Assembly: GCA_013697825.1 (NCBI GenBank)
Contig: JACCWD010000115.1
Location: 1 to 64,000, forward strand
Direction of reading: 5' to 3'
DNA from: Rubrobacter sp.
GTDB taxonomy: Bacteria; Actinomycetota; Rubrobacteria; Rubrobacterales; Rubrobacteraceae
Length of the DNA stretch: 64,000 nucleotides
Positions 54,753-64,000 of the stretch are shown piece after piece (the stretch's first letter is position 1; each line of letters begins with the position of its first letter). The notes below the pieces were generated by a model. The model saw only the letters and a list, made by a program, of their open reading frames with translations. It searched no databases and was not told where the DNA came from. The translations under genes and the position numbers were made by a program.

Positions 54753-55664
54753 TTGGTGCGAGTGATCCCCGGCGGCCTCGACGGAGGCGCCCCGAATGTT
54801 TATCTCGTCGAGAGATCCCCGGCGAAGCCCGGCGGTGAGCCGTCGCCCGGAGCGTCGTTCCCGTCCGTCGCCTCATTGAATCTCGGGCCGAAGCCCGGCG
54901 ACCTCGAAGCGAACCTCCGCATGGCCGAGGAGGAGATACATCGCGTGAAGCACGACGACCCGTCCATAAAATACATCGTCCTCCCCGAACTCTTCACCTC
55001 GGGATACTCCGACCTCGAAAATATATCGCGCCATGCCGAGGATGCCGAGCACGGGATGAGCGTGTGGCGGCTCTCGGCCCTCGCCCACGAACTCGACGTC
55101 TTCATCGCATACGGTTTCCCGGAGAGCCTTCCCGGAGGCGGGACGGCGACAAGCGCGAACCTCGTCGGGCCGGGGAGCGGAGGCCCGCTCCTCACATACC
55201 GCAAAAGGAACCTCGTCGAGACGACCCCCGAACACCGCGTCTTCACACCCGGCACGGAGCTTCCGGTCGTCGAAGCCGGAGGCATGCGCGTCGCGCTCGT
55301 GATTTGCTGGGACATCGGCCACCCCGAGACGATTCGAGAGGCGGCGGAGAACGGAGCCGAACTCGTCCTCGCGCCCGCGGCGTGGCGTGATCCGTGGCGG
55401 CCTCAATACGACCTCGCATGCGCCGCCCGCGCCCTCGACAACGCCGTGTACCTCGCGAGCGCGAACCAAATCGGCGCGTATCCTGAGGCGACCTTCGGAG
55501 CGTTCGGCGGCGTATACGGCCCCGACGGAGGCCGCGCCTCGGAAAGCCGGGGAACCGCGTCCGTCACGCCCCTCGACCCGTTCCTCCCCGAAACATGGCG
55601 GACTTTTTACGGCGACACGCTTCACGGTCGCTCCGCCGAAACCTTCGAAGAAGCATGTTCGTGA
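54753..55664 (+). CDS. Nitrilase-superfamily carbon-nitrogen hydrolase
   Basis: IKYIVLPELFTSGYSDLE; MRVALVICWDIGHPETIREAAENGAELVLAPAAW; TTG start with SD AAGGAGGGAGG inferred. Confidence 0.88.
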   Translation: MVRVIPGGLDGGAPNVYLVERSPAKPGGEPSPGASFPSVASLNLGPKPGDLEANLRMAEEEIHRVKHDDPSIKYIVLPELFTSGYSDLENISRHAEDAEHGMSVWRLSALAHELDVFIAYGFPESLPGGGTATSANLVGPGSGGPLLTYRKRNLVETTPEHRVFTPGTELPVVEAGGMRVALVICWDIGHPETIREAAENGAELVLAPAAWRDPWRPQYDLACAARALDNAVYLASANQIGAYPEATFGAFGGVYGPDGGRASESRGTASVTPLDPFLPETWRTFYGDTLHGRSAETFEEACS

Positions 55665-55705
55665 GGTTCCTCCGTACCCGGCTTCGCCGCCTTCGGCTCC
55701 GCTCC

Positions 55706-55918
55706 GGGAAGTCGGGAGCCGCTCGCTGACGCTCGCTTCGGGGGCCGGGAACCTCTCTTCTTCTTTCGCGGGACTTTCGCCTTTCCGCTCGATGAACTCT
55801 CGGCGGGTTCGGCGGCGGCGATGTCGGCGTGAATTTCCGCTTCTTGCGTTTCCCCACTCCCGAAGCGAGCGGAGCCGAAGGCGGAGTGATGCGACCTCCC
55901 GACTCCCGCTCTTTCCGA
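55706..55918. repeat. Interspersed repeat family A copy
   Basis: GGGAAGTCGGGAGCCGCTCGCTGACGCTCGCTTCGGGGGCCGGG...CCGCTCGATGAACTCTCGGCGGGTTCGGCGGCGGCGA...CCCACTCCCGAAGCGAGCGGAGCCGAAGGCGGAGTG...CTCCCGACTCCCG. Confidence 0.75.
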
Positions 55919-55936
55919 TGGTACGGTATCGGGGTC

Positions 55937-57064
55937 ATGGAAACGGCGAAACATCCCCGGCCTCGCCGCGCCCGCCTCGGCGGCCTCGACGCGGCCCGCG
56001 CCCTCGCGGTGCTCGGGATGGTCATGGCCCACTTCGGGCCGACCCCGATGCCCGAGAGCCTCGGCGGCGACGTGTATGGAGTCGTACTCGGGAGGGCTTC
56101 GATCCTTTTCGCCCTCCTCGCCGGAGTCGGGGGGGCGCTTCTTTCGAGGGGGCGTTCGGGATGGCGCGCTCGCGGGCGGCTCGTGGTTCGGGGGGCTTTG
56201 CTTTTGCCGATCGGGCTATGGCTTCAAGGTCTCGACCACGGCGTTCTCGTCATCCTTCAATATTACGCCGTGTATTTCCTCCTCGCCGCGCTTGTTTTGG
56301 GTTTGTCGAGTCGATGGCTTTTCGTGTGCGCGGCGGCCGCGTTCGTCCTCGGACCGCTCGTGTACGTCGCCATCCGGGACGTGTCGCCGGAGTGGTTCGT
56401 CGAAGACCCGGCGACACTCGGGGATCCCTTTGGGAACATTGTCGGGGATATACTTCTCTCCGGGGCGTATCCGCTCGTCACGTGGTCGGCACCGCTCCTC
56501 TTCGGGATGTGGCTCGGGAGCCGGAACCTCCGCGCCGTCTCGACGCGATTGTGGATGCTTTGGATCGGACTCGCCGCCGCCCTCGCCGCGCCGTACGTCT
56601 CGAACGCGCTCGTCGCCCGGTACGGGGAGACGCTCGTCGGCCCGCCGAGGAACCCGGAGAACGCCGGACTCTCGAACCTCCTCTCCGCCGACGCGCACAG
56701 CCAAATGCCGCTTTGGATGCTCGGAGCCGTCGGCGCGGCGACCGCGACCCTCGCCGCGGCTCTCCTCATCGCCGACCTCCTTCCGAAAATAACGTGGCCC
56801 CTCGTCGCCACCGGGCAACTCGCCCTCACCGTGTACGTCGGACACCTCATCCTCCTCCACGCGAACGAGGAACTCCTCCGGCGCGAAACCGTACCGGAGG
56901 CGACCTTCACCGTCGCCGCGTTCATGCTCTCCGCGATTCTCGTATGCACATTGTGGAGGCTCGTCCTTCCCCGCGGCCCACTCGAAGCCGCTCTCTCCGC
57001 GCCGTGGTGGGCGGTCGAAAGGCTCTTTCGAGCGAAGGGCGGAAACCCGAAGTCGGAGTCGTAG
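55937..57064 (+). CDS. DUF418 / heparan-alpha-glucosaminide acetyltransferase-like membrane protein
   Basis: RLGGLDAARALAVLGMVMAHFGP...ASILFALLAGVGGALLSRG; multi-TM; LALTVYVGHLILLH; start uncertain. Confidence 0.72.
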   Translation: METAKHPRPRRARLGGLDAARALAVLGMVMAHFGPTPMPESLGGDVYGVVLGRASILFALLAGVGGALLSRGRSGWRARGRLVVRGALLLPIGLWLQGLDHGVLVILQYYAVYFLLAALVLGLSSRWLFVCAAAAFVLGPLVYVAIRDVSPEWFVEDPATLGDPFGNIVGDILLSGAYPLVTWSAPLLFGMWLGSRNLRAVSTRLWMLWIGLAAALAAPYVSNALVARYGETLVGPPRNPENAGLSNLLSADAHSQMPLWMLGAVGAATATLAAALLIADLLPKITWPLVATGQLALTVYVGHLILLHANEELLRRETVPEATFTVAAFMLSAILVCTLWRLVLPRGPLEAALSAPWWAVERLFRAKGGNPKSES

Positions 57065-57225
57065 CGACCGGGTTTTTCGAGGACGGAGGGACTCCGGCGG
57101 GGAACCTCGGACGTGATGCGGAGCGCGGGCGATCCGAGCCTCTCACAGCGGGGGTCATGAGCGTCGACCCACCCCGCCATCGAGGTCTCGACCAAGAAGT
57201 ATTTCCTGAAGCCTGAAACCCGCCG

Positions 57226-58401
57226 TCAAAGCGCCGAGTTCAAAATTCCTTCGACTTCTTTTTCCGAAGGCATGCGCGGCGTGTTCGACATGACGCCGTC
57301 GTTCATCGCATCCTCGACGAGGAGAGGAAGCATCTCCCGCCCGACTCCGAGGTTCGAGAGCTTCGGCTCGCCCATGACGCGCTTTATGAGCCGCTCGGCC
57401 TCGGAGATGAAGGATCGAGCGTTTGCTTCGTCGTCTTTTTCCGCGTGGGAGACACCGAGGGCGGCGGCGAGGGGGGCGAGCTTGCCGGAACTCGTCGGGA
57501 GGTTGAAATCCATGACTTGCGGAAGCACGGCGGCGAGCGCGGCCCCGTGCGGCGCGCCGACCCTCGCGCCGACGGGGTGGGCGATCGCGTGGCAAAGCCC
57601 GAGCCCCGTCCCGCTCGCGAAGGAGAGTCCCGCGAGGTGCGCTGCGAGGAGCATTTGCGACCTCGCCTCCGCGTTCCCTCCGTCCTCGACCGCTTTCGGG
57701 AGCCACTCGAAGACCATTCGGACGATTTGCGAGGCGAGGCCGTCGGCGTACGGGTTTCCGTTCTTCGACATCGCGGCTTCGAGGGCGTGGGTGAGGGCGT
57801 CGAGTCCGGTCGCCGCCGTCGCCCCCGGCGGAAGCCCGAGGGTGAGGTTCGGGTCGAGGACGCTCGCCTTCGGGTAGACGCTCTCGTGGCCGACATAGAA
57901 TTTCCGCTCTTTCGACGGGTCTGTGATGACGCCGAATCCGTTCGTCTCCGAACCCGTCCCCGACATCGTCGGGACAGCGATGACCGGGAGTCCGGGGGTC
58001 GGGATCTCGTTCCGGAAATCGAGGCCGCGCACATCCCCGCCGTTCACCGCGTGGAGCGAGATCGCCTTCGCCGCGTCCATCGAACTCCCGCCCCCGACCG
58101 CGACCACCACGACCCCCCGAACCCCGAAGCCCGTGAGAGCTTCACTCCCGGCCTCGACATCGGCGGTGGATGGGTTCGGCGACACCGAATCGAAAGACGA
58201 AGTTTCAGTCTTCGCCGCTTCGAGGGAAGCGCGCACCTCGTCCACGATGCCGGACGCGCTCACGCCGGAGTCCGTCACGACGAACGCCCTCGACGCTACG
58301 AGTCCCCAAACCATATCGCCGAGGCGTTTCGACTCGCCCGCCCCGAAGACCATGCGACCGGGGAAAGTCATGTCGAGAGATCTCTCAGCGAGTTTGTCCA
58401 T
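57226..58401 (-). CDS. Iron-containing alcohol dehydrogenase
   Basis: VAVGGGSSMDAAKAISLHAVNGG; VPTMSGTGSETNGFGVITD; LCHAIAHPVGARVGAPHGAALA. Confidence 0.92.
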   Translation of the reverse strand: MDKLAERSLDMTFPGRMVFGAGESKRLGDMVWGLVASRAFVVTDSGVSASGIVDEVRASLEAAKTETSSFDSVSPNPSTADVEAGSEALTGFGVRGVVVVAVGGGSSMDAAKAISLHAVNGGDVRGLDFRNEIPTPGLPVIAVPTMSGTGSETNGFGVITDPSKERKFYVGHESVYPKASVLDPNLTLGLPPGATAATGLDALTHALEAAMSKNGNPYADGLASQIVRMVFEWLPKAVEDGGNAEARSQMLLAAHLAGLSFASGTGLGLCHAIAHPVGARVGAPHGAALAAVLPQVMDFNLPTSSGKLAPLAAALGVSHAEKDDEANARSFISEAERLIKRVMGEPKLSNLGVGREMLPLLVEDAMNDGVMSNTPRMPSEKEVEGILNSAL

Positions 58402-58403
58402 CC

Positions 58404-59918
58404 TCACACCCCGAACTCGAACCACGTCGTTTTCAACTGCTCGTATTGCTCCATCGCGTGGAGGGATTTGTCGCGTCCGTTCCCCGACTCCTTGAATCCC
58501 CCGAAAGGAACCGTCACGTCGCTCGCGTCGAAAGAGTTCACCCACACCGTCCCGGCCCGAAGCGCCGACGATACCCGGTGGGCCGTATTCACGTCGTTCG
58601 TCCACACCGAGGCGGCGAGGCCGTAATCCGTCGCGTTCGCGAGCGAGACGGCCTCCTCCGCGTCCTCGAACCCCATCACCGAGAGGACGGGGCCGAAGAT
58701 TTCCTCGTTCGCCACCCGCATCTCTTTCGTCACCCCGTCGAAGACGGTCGGCTCGACGTAAAATCCACCGCTCTCGGGGAGTCTCCGGCTTCCTCCGGCG
58801 GCGAGCTTCGCGCCTTCTTGCTTGCCGATGTCCACGTAGCCGAGGATGCGCTCCATTTGCGTCTCGTCCACGATGGCTCCGAGCTTCGTGTTTGGGTCGA
58901 GGGGGTCTCCCGGCGGCATGGTTTTAGCGATGGCGGCGACTCGTTCGATGAGTTCGTCCTTTATTTCCCTCGCGGCGATGACCCGAGATCCGGCGTGGCA
59001 TGTTTGTCCGGCGTTGTAAAAGATGCCGGAGGCGATGCTCTCGGCGGCGGCTTGAATGCTCGGGGCGTCGGCCATTATTATTTGCGGGCTTTTCCCGCCG
59101 CATTCGAGCGAGACGCTCTTCATGTTCGATTCCCCCGCGTACCGGAGGAACGCTTTTCCGACCTCGGTGGAGCCGGTGAAGGATATTTTATCCACGCCCG
59201 TGTGGAGTCCGAGGGCTCGTCCCGCCGTCTCCCCGAAGCCCGGCACGACGTTCACCACTCCGTCCGGGATTCCGGCTTCGGTGGCGAGTTCGGCGAGTAA
59301 AAGGGCGGAGAGCGGGGATTGTTCGGCGGGTTTGAGGACGACGGAGTTCCCGGTCGCGAGCGCGGGGGCGAGCTTCCACGCCGTGATGATGAGCGGATAA
59401 TTCCACGGCACGACCGCCCCGACGACCCCGATCGGCTCGCGCGTGATGAGGCCGAGGGAGCCGGGAGCGGTGGGGGCAACCTCGCCGTGGCGTTTGTCGA
59501 TGGCCTCCGCGTACCACCGGAAATACATCGCCGCCGACGGAACGTCCACCGAGAGGGAGTCGGAGATCGGCTTTCCCACGTCGAGCGTCTCGATGAGGGC
59601 GAAGGTTTCGAGGTTCTCCGTTATGAGGTCGGAGAGGCGGAAGAGGATTTCTTTTCTTTCCGACGGGCTTTTCTTCGACCACCTTCCGTCCTCGAAGGCT
59701 TCCTGGGCGGAGCGAACGGCGAGATCCACATCCGCTTCGTCGCATTCGGCGATTTCGGCGAGGATGGCTCCGTCGCGGGGGGTTCGTTTCTCGAACTTTC
59801 GTCCCGAGGCGGCGTCGACGGGGCGGCCCCCGATCCACGCCCGCGTGCGGAACTCGATCCCTTTCGCCCGCTCCTCCCACTCGGAGAGATGGCCGTTTTC
59901 ATGCGCTTCGCTCGTCAT
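58404..59918 (-). CDS. Aldehyde dehydrogenase (betaine-aldehyde-dehydrogenase-like)
   Basis: GAVVPWNYPLIITAWKLAPALATGNSVVLKPAEQSPLSAL; ISFTGSTEVGKAF; LECGGKSPQIIMADA; NAGQTCHAGSR. Confidence 0.95.
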   Translation of the reverse strand: MTSEAHENGHLSEWEERAKGIEFRTRAWIGGRPVDAASGRKFEKRTPRDGAILAEIAECDEADVDLAVRSAQEAFEDGRWSKKSPSERKEILFRLSDLITENLETFALIETLDVGKPISDSLSVDVPSAAMYFRWYAEAIDKRHGEVAPTAPGSLGLITREPIGVVGAVVPWNYPLIITAWKLAPALATGNSVVLKPAEQSPLSALLLAELATEAGIPDGVVNVVPGFGETAGRALGLHTGVDKISFTGSTEVGKAFLRYAGESNMKSVSLECGGKSPQIIMADAPSIQAAAESIASGIFYNAGQTCHAGSRVIAAREIKDELIERVAAIAKTMPPGDPLDPNTKLGAIVDETQMERILGYVDIGKQEGAKLAAGGSRRLPESGGFYVEPTVFDGVTKEMRVANEEIFGPVLSVMGFEDAEEAVSLANATDYGLAASVWTNDVNTAHRVSSALRAGTVWVNSFDASDVTVPFGGFKESGNGRDKSLHAMEQYEQLKTTWFEFGV

Positions 59919-59978
59919 CGTTCGGCTCCGATCTTTTCGTCCGGGGGCTTCGTCCGGTGTTTTCGACCCACGGCTCCA

Positions 59979-61079
59979 TCACGAATATTTCTCGTCGAGG
60001 ATGGCTCCGAGGCCGGGGAGGCCGGGAATGGCGAGGCATCCTTCGTCGTCTATTTTCAGCGGCTCGGCGAGCATGAAGTCGCGGCGTTCGGGCGTCCATC
60101 CGGGCGGGTCGTACGGGAACTCGATGAAGGGGCCGCCGCCGACGCCCGCCGTCACGTGGAGGTTCGCGAGAACCCCGACGCCGTTCGTCCACGTGTGCGG
60201 GGTGAAGAGGCGGTTTTTGGCGAGCGCGAGTTCGGCGATGGTTCGTGAGCGCGTCATGCCGATGGAGACGAGGACGTCCGGCTGGTACACGTCGAGGGTG
60301 TCGGCTTCGAGGCACGCGAAAAGCTCGCTCGTCGTCCGGGACATCTCACCCCCCGCGACCCGCATTCCGCTCCCGGCCCGAATGCTCCGAAGTCCTTCGA
60401 TGTCGGTGAGGGGGAGGGGTTCTTCGAGCCAGAAAACATCGAGTTCTTCGAGGCGTTCGGCGATGTCGCGGGCGGCTTTCGGGTCGATGCTTCGGGATGT
60501 GTCCCCGGCCATGCGCCACGCCTCGTTGAGATCCACCATAATCTCCATCGTGTCCCCGACGGCGCCCCTCGCCGCCTCGACCGTCTTTATGCCTTCTTCG
60601 AGGCGGTTCGGGGCAATGCGGATTTTCATCGCTCGGAAGCCTTCTTCGCGGAGGGCGAGCGCGGATTCGGCGCGTTCCTCGGGTGGTTTGAGTTCGCCGC
60701 ACGAAGCGTACGCCGGAATCTTTTCCTCGCTCCCGCCGAAGAGGGTGGCGACGCTTTGCCCGGCTACTTTGCCGAGGATGTCCCACAGCGCGGCCTCGAC
60801 GGGCCAGAATTTCCCGGCGTGAAGGGCGATGGTTTCGAGGGTTCTCACGTGGCGCGATATTCGGAGTGAGTCTTTGCCGACGAAGAGGTGTTCATACTCC
60901 TCGAAGCCGGACATCGTATCTCCGGAGGCGACGCCCGTGATGCCTTCGTCGGTGTCAACGAAGACGAGCGTCGCCTCGAAGGAGCGGCGCGGGACGGGGT
61001 CCCATGCCGCGTGGAATGGCGGGTCGAGTTTGGTTTCGATTCGCTTCAGCCGGATGTTTGTGATTTCCACACGGCTCAT
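59979..61079 (-). CDS. Mandelate racemase / muconate lactonizing enzyme family (enolase superfamily)
   Basis: FRAMKIRIAPNRLEEGIKTVEAARGAVGDTMEIMVDLNEAW; FWLEEPLPLTDIEGLRSI; ATG at 61079. Confidence 0.9.
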   Translation of the reverse strand: MSRVEITNIRLKRIETKLDPPFHAAWDPVPRRSFEATLVFVDTDEGITGVASGDTMSGFEEYEHLFVGKDSLRISRHVRTLETIALHAGKFWPVEAALWDILGKVAGQSVATLFGGSEEKIPAYASCGELKPPEERAESALALREEGFRAMKIRIAPNRLEEGIKTVEAARGAVGDTMEIMVDLNEAWRMAGDTSRSIDPKAARDIAERLEELDVFWLEEPLPLTDIEGLRSIRAGSGMRVAGGEMSRTTSELFACLEADTLDVYQPDVLVSIGMTRSRTIAELALAKNRLFTPHTWTNGVGVLANLHVTAGVGGGPFIEFPYDPPGWTPERRDFMLAEPLKIDDEGCLAIPGLPGLGAILDEKYS

Positions 61080-61256
61080 CGTACATGAGAAAGACGATTG
61101 TTTGACGTGTATCGCGCCGGGCTTTCGGGAGGCCGAATCGCTTTGCCCGCCTCGGAAGTCGAGGAGGGGGGAGTGGCCTTCGGCATTGCCGCGAGCGTCG
61201 CCTTCGCCGAAGCCCCACGGACGGGGAGAAAAAAGGCGTGGGTCGGAAGAAAAGCG

Positions 61257-61290
61257 ACCGCCCCGGAGGCGGTGTGCCGTCCGGGGCGGT
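61257..61290 (-). terminator. Rho-independent terminator for the betaine-type ABC operon
   Basis: ACCGCCCCGGA-loop-TCCGGGGCGGT followed on minus strand by CGCTTTTCTT. Confidence 0.75.
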
Positions 61291-61314
61291 GGTGGTGCGG
61301 TTTTTCGTGCTTGG

Positions 61315-62271
61315 CTACTCGATGAAGCCTTCCTCGGTGAGCCAGTCTTCGGCGACGTCCTCGGGGAGTTCGCCGTCAACGTCAACGCGGGCGTTGAGTT
61401 GGGACATCGTGTCCATGTCGAGGGCGGCGGCTATCGGGTTGAAGACCTCGCCGAGTTGCTCGCCGGACTCGTCGAAGGTTTCTTGGCGCATGCTCACCGC
61501 CGGGTTGTAGACCGGGAAGAAGCCCATGTCGTCTTCGATGAGCTGGAGGTCGAGGGCGGCAATGCGTCCGTCGGTCTCGAAGACGGAGCCGAAGTTGCAC
61601 GGGTCGCCCTCGGCGATCCGATCGTAGACCACGCCGGTGTCGAAGAGGGAGACGTTCCCCTCGGGGAACTCGTATCCATACTCTTCCTCCATGCCCGGAA
61701 GGCCGTCGTCGCGCGAGTTGAACTCGCTCTCGACGCATATCGTCGCCTCGTCGGGACTCTCTTCGATGAGGGGGCCGATGTCCGACAAAGTCTCGACGCC
61801 GATCTCCTCGTAGGCGTCGGAGCGGACGGCGAGTGCGTACGTGTTGTTGAACGGGGCGGGCTCGAGCATCGTGATCTGGTTTTCTTCCTCGTCGGCGGCT
61901 TTGGCTTCGTCGTACTGTTCCTGGGGGTCGGGGATCGGGTCGGTGTTTCCGAGGTGGTTGATCCAGACCGTTCCCGTGTACTCCCAGTACATGTCTATTT
62001 CGCCGCCGATGAGAGCCTGCCGGGCCGCGTCGGTTCCCGCGAGTCCGACTTGATCCGTGACGTTCGCGCCCGCCGCTTCGAGCGCGGAGACGATTATATA
62101 TCCCAAAACCAATTGCTCGGTGAAGTCCTTCGAGCCGACGGTGAAGCTGGCGTCCGAAAGGTCGGTGCCGCTCGCGCTCTCCCCGCCGCCCCCCCCGCAT
62201 CCCGCCGCGAACATAGCGGCCGCGAAGACGACCCCGGCCACCCCGACCTTTAACCTGCCAAGCGATTTCAC
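61315..62271 (-). CDS. Glycine betaine/choline-type ABC transporter substrate-binding lipoprotein
   Basis: Lipobox FAAGCGGGG; FTVGSKDFTEQLVLGYIIVSALEAAGANVTDQVGLAGTDAARQALIGGEIDMYWEYTGTVW. Confidence 0.92.
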   Translation of the reverse strand: MKSLGRLKVGVAGVVFAAAMFAAGCGGGGGESASGTDLSDASFTVGSKDFTEQLVLGYIIVSALEAAGANVTDQVGLAGTDAARQALIGGEIDMYWEYTGTVWINHLGNTDPIPDPQEQYDEAKAADEEENQITMLEPAPFNNTYALAVRSDAYEEIGVETLSDIGPLIEESPDEATICVESEFNSRDDGLPGMEEEYGYEFPEGNVSLFDTGVVYDRIAEGDPCNFGSVFETDGRIAALDLQLIEDDMGFFPVYNPAVSMRQETFDESGEQLGEVFNPIAAALDMDTMSQLNARVDVDGELPEDVAEDWLTEEGFIE

Positions 62272-62299
62272 GTAACTGCTCTCCTCTCCATTGTGTTCA

Positions 62300-63145
62300 C
62301 TACAGACCCTTCGGGCGAAGCACGTCCTCGGCGATCCCGGCGACGTAGTCGACCGAAAGCGCCAATACAGCCGTCAAAACCGACCCCGTTATGAGGATCG
62401 TCTCACGGCTGAGTTTGATGCCCGTGTTTATGAAGTCGCCCATCCCGCCCGCGTTGATGAACGTCGCCAGAGCCGCCGTCCCCACCACGATGATGAGCGC
62501 CGTGCGGATGCCCGCGAGCATGATCGGGATGGCGAGCGGAAGCTCGATCTTCCACAACACCGACCTCTTCGTCATTCCCATCCCGCGCCCGGCCTCGATG
62601 ACGGACTGGTCAACCTGCTGGATGCCGACCATCGTGTTCCGAAGAACCGGAAGGAAGGCGGTGATGACGAGCGCGACGATCGCGATCGTGAACCCGAACT
62701 GGTTCAAAAGAACCGCGATGAGTACGATGACGCCGATCGAAGGCATAGCCTGCCCGGTACTCGCCACCGCCACGATATACGGCGACACCCTTCGCATTAC
62801 GGGCCGCGTCAGAATAACCCCCGCCGAAACCGCGAGCGCGACGACGGCGATGGTGGCGATGACGGTGATCTCCAAATGCCGGATCGTCTTCTGGATGATG
62901 AGCTCGGCGTTGAGGTTCCGCGCCTCGATGCTGTCGAGGGTCTGGCTGCTCACCCAAATATAAAGCGCCGCGCACACCCCGGCGAGTATGATCGGCATCG
63001 TGAGATACCGCGCGAGCTTGTACGGGAGGCTCGACGTCGGGCCGCCCCCTCCCGGCTTTCCGCTCGTCCCCGACTTCGTCTCGGCCGCCTCCGATTGCGG
63101 CGGGCGCGTCTTTTCCTCCGGGCGTGTTTGTTCGGGGGTTCTCAT
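62300..63145 (-). CDS. Glycine betaine/choline-type ABC transporter permease
   Basis: QAMPSIGVIVLIAVLLNQFGFTIAIVALVITAFLPVLRNTMVGIQQVDQSVIEAGRGMGMTKRSVLWKIELPLAIPIMLAGIRTA. Confidence 0.93.
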   Translation of the reverse strand: MRTPEQTRPEEKTRPPQSEAAETKSGTSGKPGGGGPTSSLPYKLARYLTMPIILAGVCAALYIWVSSQTLDSIEARNLNAELIIQKTIRHLEITVIATIAVVALAVSAGVILTRPVMRRVSPYIVAVASTGQAMPSIGVIVLIAVLLNQFGFTIAIVALVITAFLPVLRNTMVGIQQVDQSVIEAGRGMGMTKRSVLWKIELPLAIPIMLAGIRTALIIVVGTAALATFINAGGMGDFINTGIKLSRETILITGSVLTAVLALSVDYVAGIAEDVLRPKGL

Positions 63146-64000
63146 CGCAGCACGTCCCGCTGGGGCTTGTCCGGACGGTTCGCGTCTTGCGGGCGCATGT
63201 CCTCGATGGCCGCGAGAACCGTCTCGAAGTCCACGACCCCTTGATACCGACCGTCGTCGTCCACCACGATCGCCGAGCCTTTGTATGAGGTGATCATGGT
63301 GTCGAGCGTGTCATACAAACTCGCCCGCGCCTCGACGATGGCGATGGCGGGCCATCCCGCCTCCTTGAGCGGAACGCCGTTTTGCTCGATGTTCGCCATG
63401 CCCACCCACCGCTTCGGCTTCCTCTCTCCGTCGAGGAGAAGCACATGCTCCTTGCCCGACTCGCGCATCTTCCGCCGCGCGTCGTCGTGGCTGTCTTCGA
63501 GGCTCGCCACCGGCCAGTCCGCCGGCTCGATGTCCCCGACTTTGCTGAGCGAGAGTCTCTTCAACGAAGCCCCCGAGCCGATGAAGTCCTCCACGAACTC
63601 CGAGGCCGGGTCGGTGAGGATGCGCTCCGGCGTGTCGTATTGCGCGATGATCGACCGTTCCTGCAAAATCGCGATCCGGTCGCCCATCTTTATTGCCTCG
63701 TCGATGTCGTGCGTGACGAAGATGATGGTCTTCCGAATGTCCTCTTGAATGCGGAGGAACTCATCTTGGAGACGATCGCGGGTGATCGGGTCGACCGCGC
63801 CGAACGGCTCGTCCATGAGCATGATCGGCGGGTCGGCGGCCATCGCGCGCGCCACCCCGACTCTTTGCCTTTGCCCGCCGGAGAGTTCCTTCGGGTACCG
63901 GCTCCCGTACGAGGCCGGGATCGAGACGAGCTCCATGAGTTCTTTCGTCCGCTCGGAGACGCGTTTCTTGTCCCAGCCGAGCATCTTCGGGACGGTCGCC
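63142..64000 (-). CDS. Glycine betaine/choline-type ABC transporter ATPase with CBS domains (5' end beyond window)
   Basis: LSGGQRQRVGVARAMAADPPIMLMDEPFGAVDPITRDRLQDEF; C-terminal CBS-like region; 4-nt overlap with permease. Confidence 0.93.
   Translation of the reverse strand, partial: ATVPKMLGWDKKRVSERTKELMELVSIPASYGSRYPKELSGGQRQRVGVARAMAADPPIMLMDEPFGAVDPITRDRLQDEFLRIQEDIRKTIIFVTHDIDEAIKMGDRIAILQERSIIAQYDTPERILTDPASEFVEDFIGSGASLKRLSLSKVGDIEPADWPVASLEDSHDDARRKMRESGKEHVLLLDGERKPKRWVGMANIEQNGVPLKEAGWPAIAIVEARASLYDTLDTMITSYKGSAIVVDDDGRYQGVVDFETVLAAIEDMRPQDANRPDKPQRDVLR

Noticed and set aside
12181-55918. CRISPR array
   Set aside because: Repeats are dispersed by kilobases, imperfect, inverted-ended and lack regular spacers; no cas genes.

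Overview
The window is a GC-rich bacterial chromosome segment with dense, mostly metabolic gene content. No rRNA, tRNA, CRISPR or prophage was recognised. The taxon is not proven; a Rubrobacter-like actinobacterium is only an inference. Main blocks, left to right: (1) an IS110-like transposase remnant at the left edge. (2) A cluster of SulP transporter, CBS protein, NuoM-like, DabA/DUF2309, NuoL-like, NuoM-like, NuoM-like and NuoN-like genes. It resembles a DAB/DAC inorganic-carbon accumulation system but has five antiporter-type membrane subunits instead of one, and it is the best candidate for an under-described system here. (3) A polyhydroxyalkanoate locus: two SDR reductases, a PhaQ/PadR-like regulator, two phasin-like genes, a thiolase, a class I-like PhaC, and a class III PhaC plus a PhaE carrying a predicted E3-binding domain. 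(4) Catabolic genes: acyl-CoA ligase, Fe-ADHs, AHL-lactonase-like MBL, class III aminotransferase, BCCT transporter, Glu/Leu dehydrogenase, DUF3830, amidase, D-hydroxyacid dehydrogenase, GntR and Asp/Glu-racemase-like pair. (5) Rieske oxygenase, sarcosine-oxidase-like, LysR, nitrilases, asparagine synthase, ALDH/ADH, enolase-superfamily enzyme, and a betaine/choline-type ABC transporter running off the right edge. Several interspersed repeat families occur between genes and often overlap or abut stop codons, in some cases adding C-terminal tails to proteins. All family assignments come from reading motifs; no database search was run.
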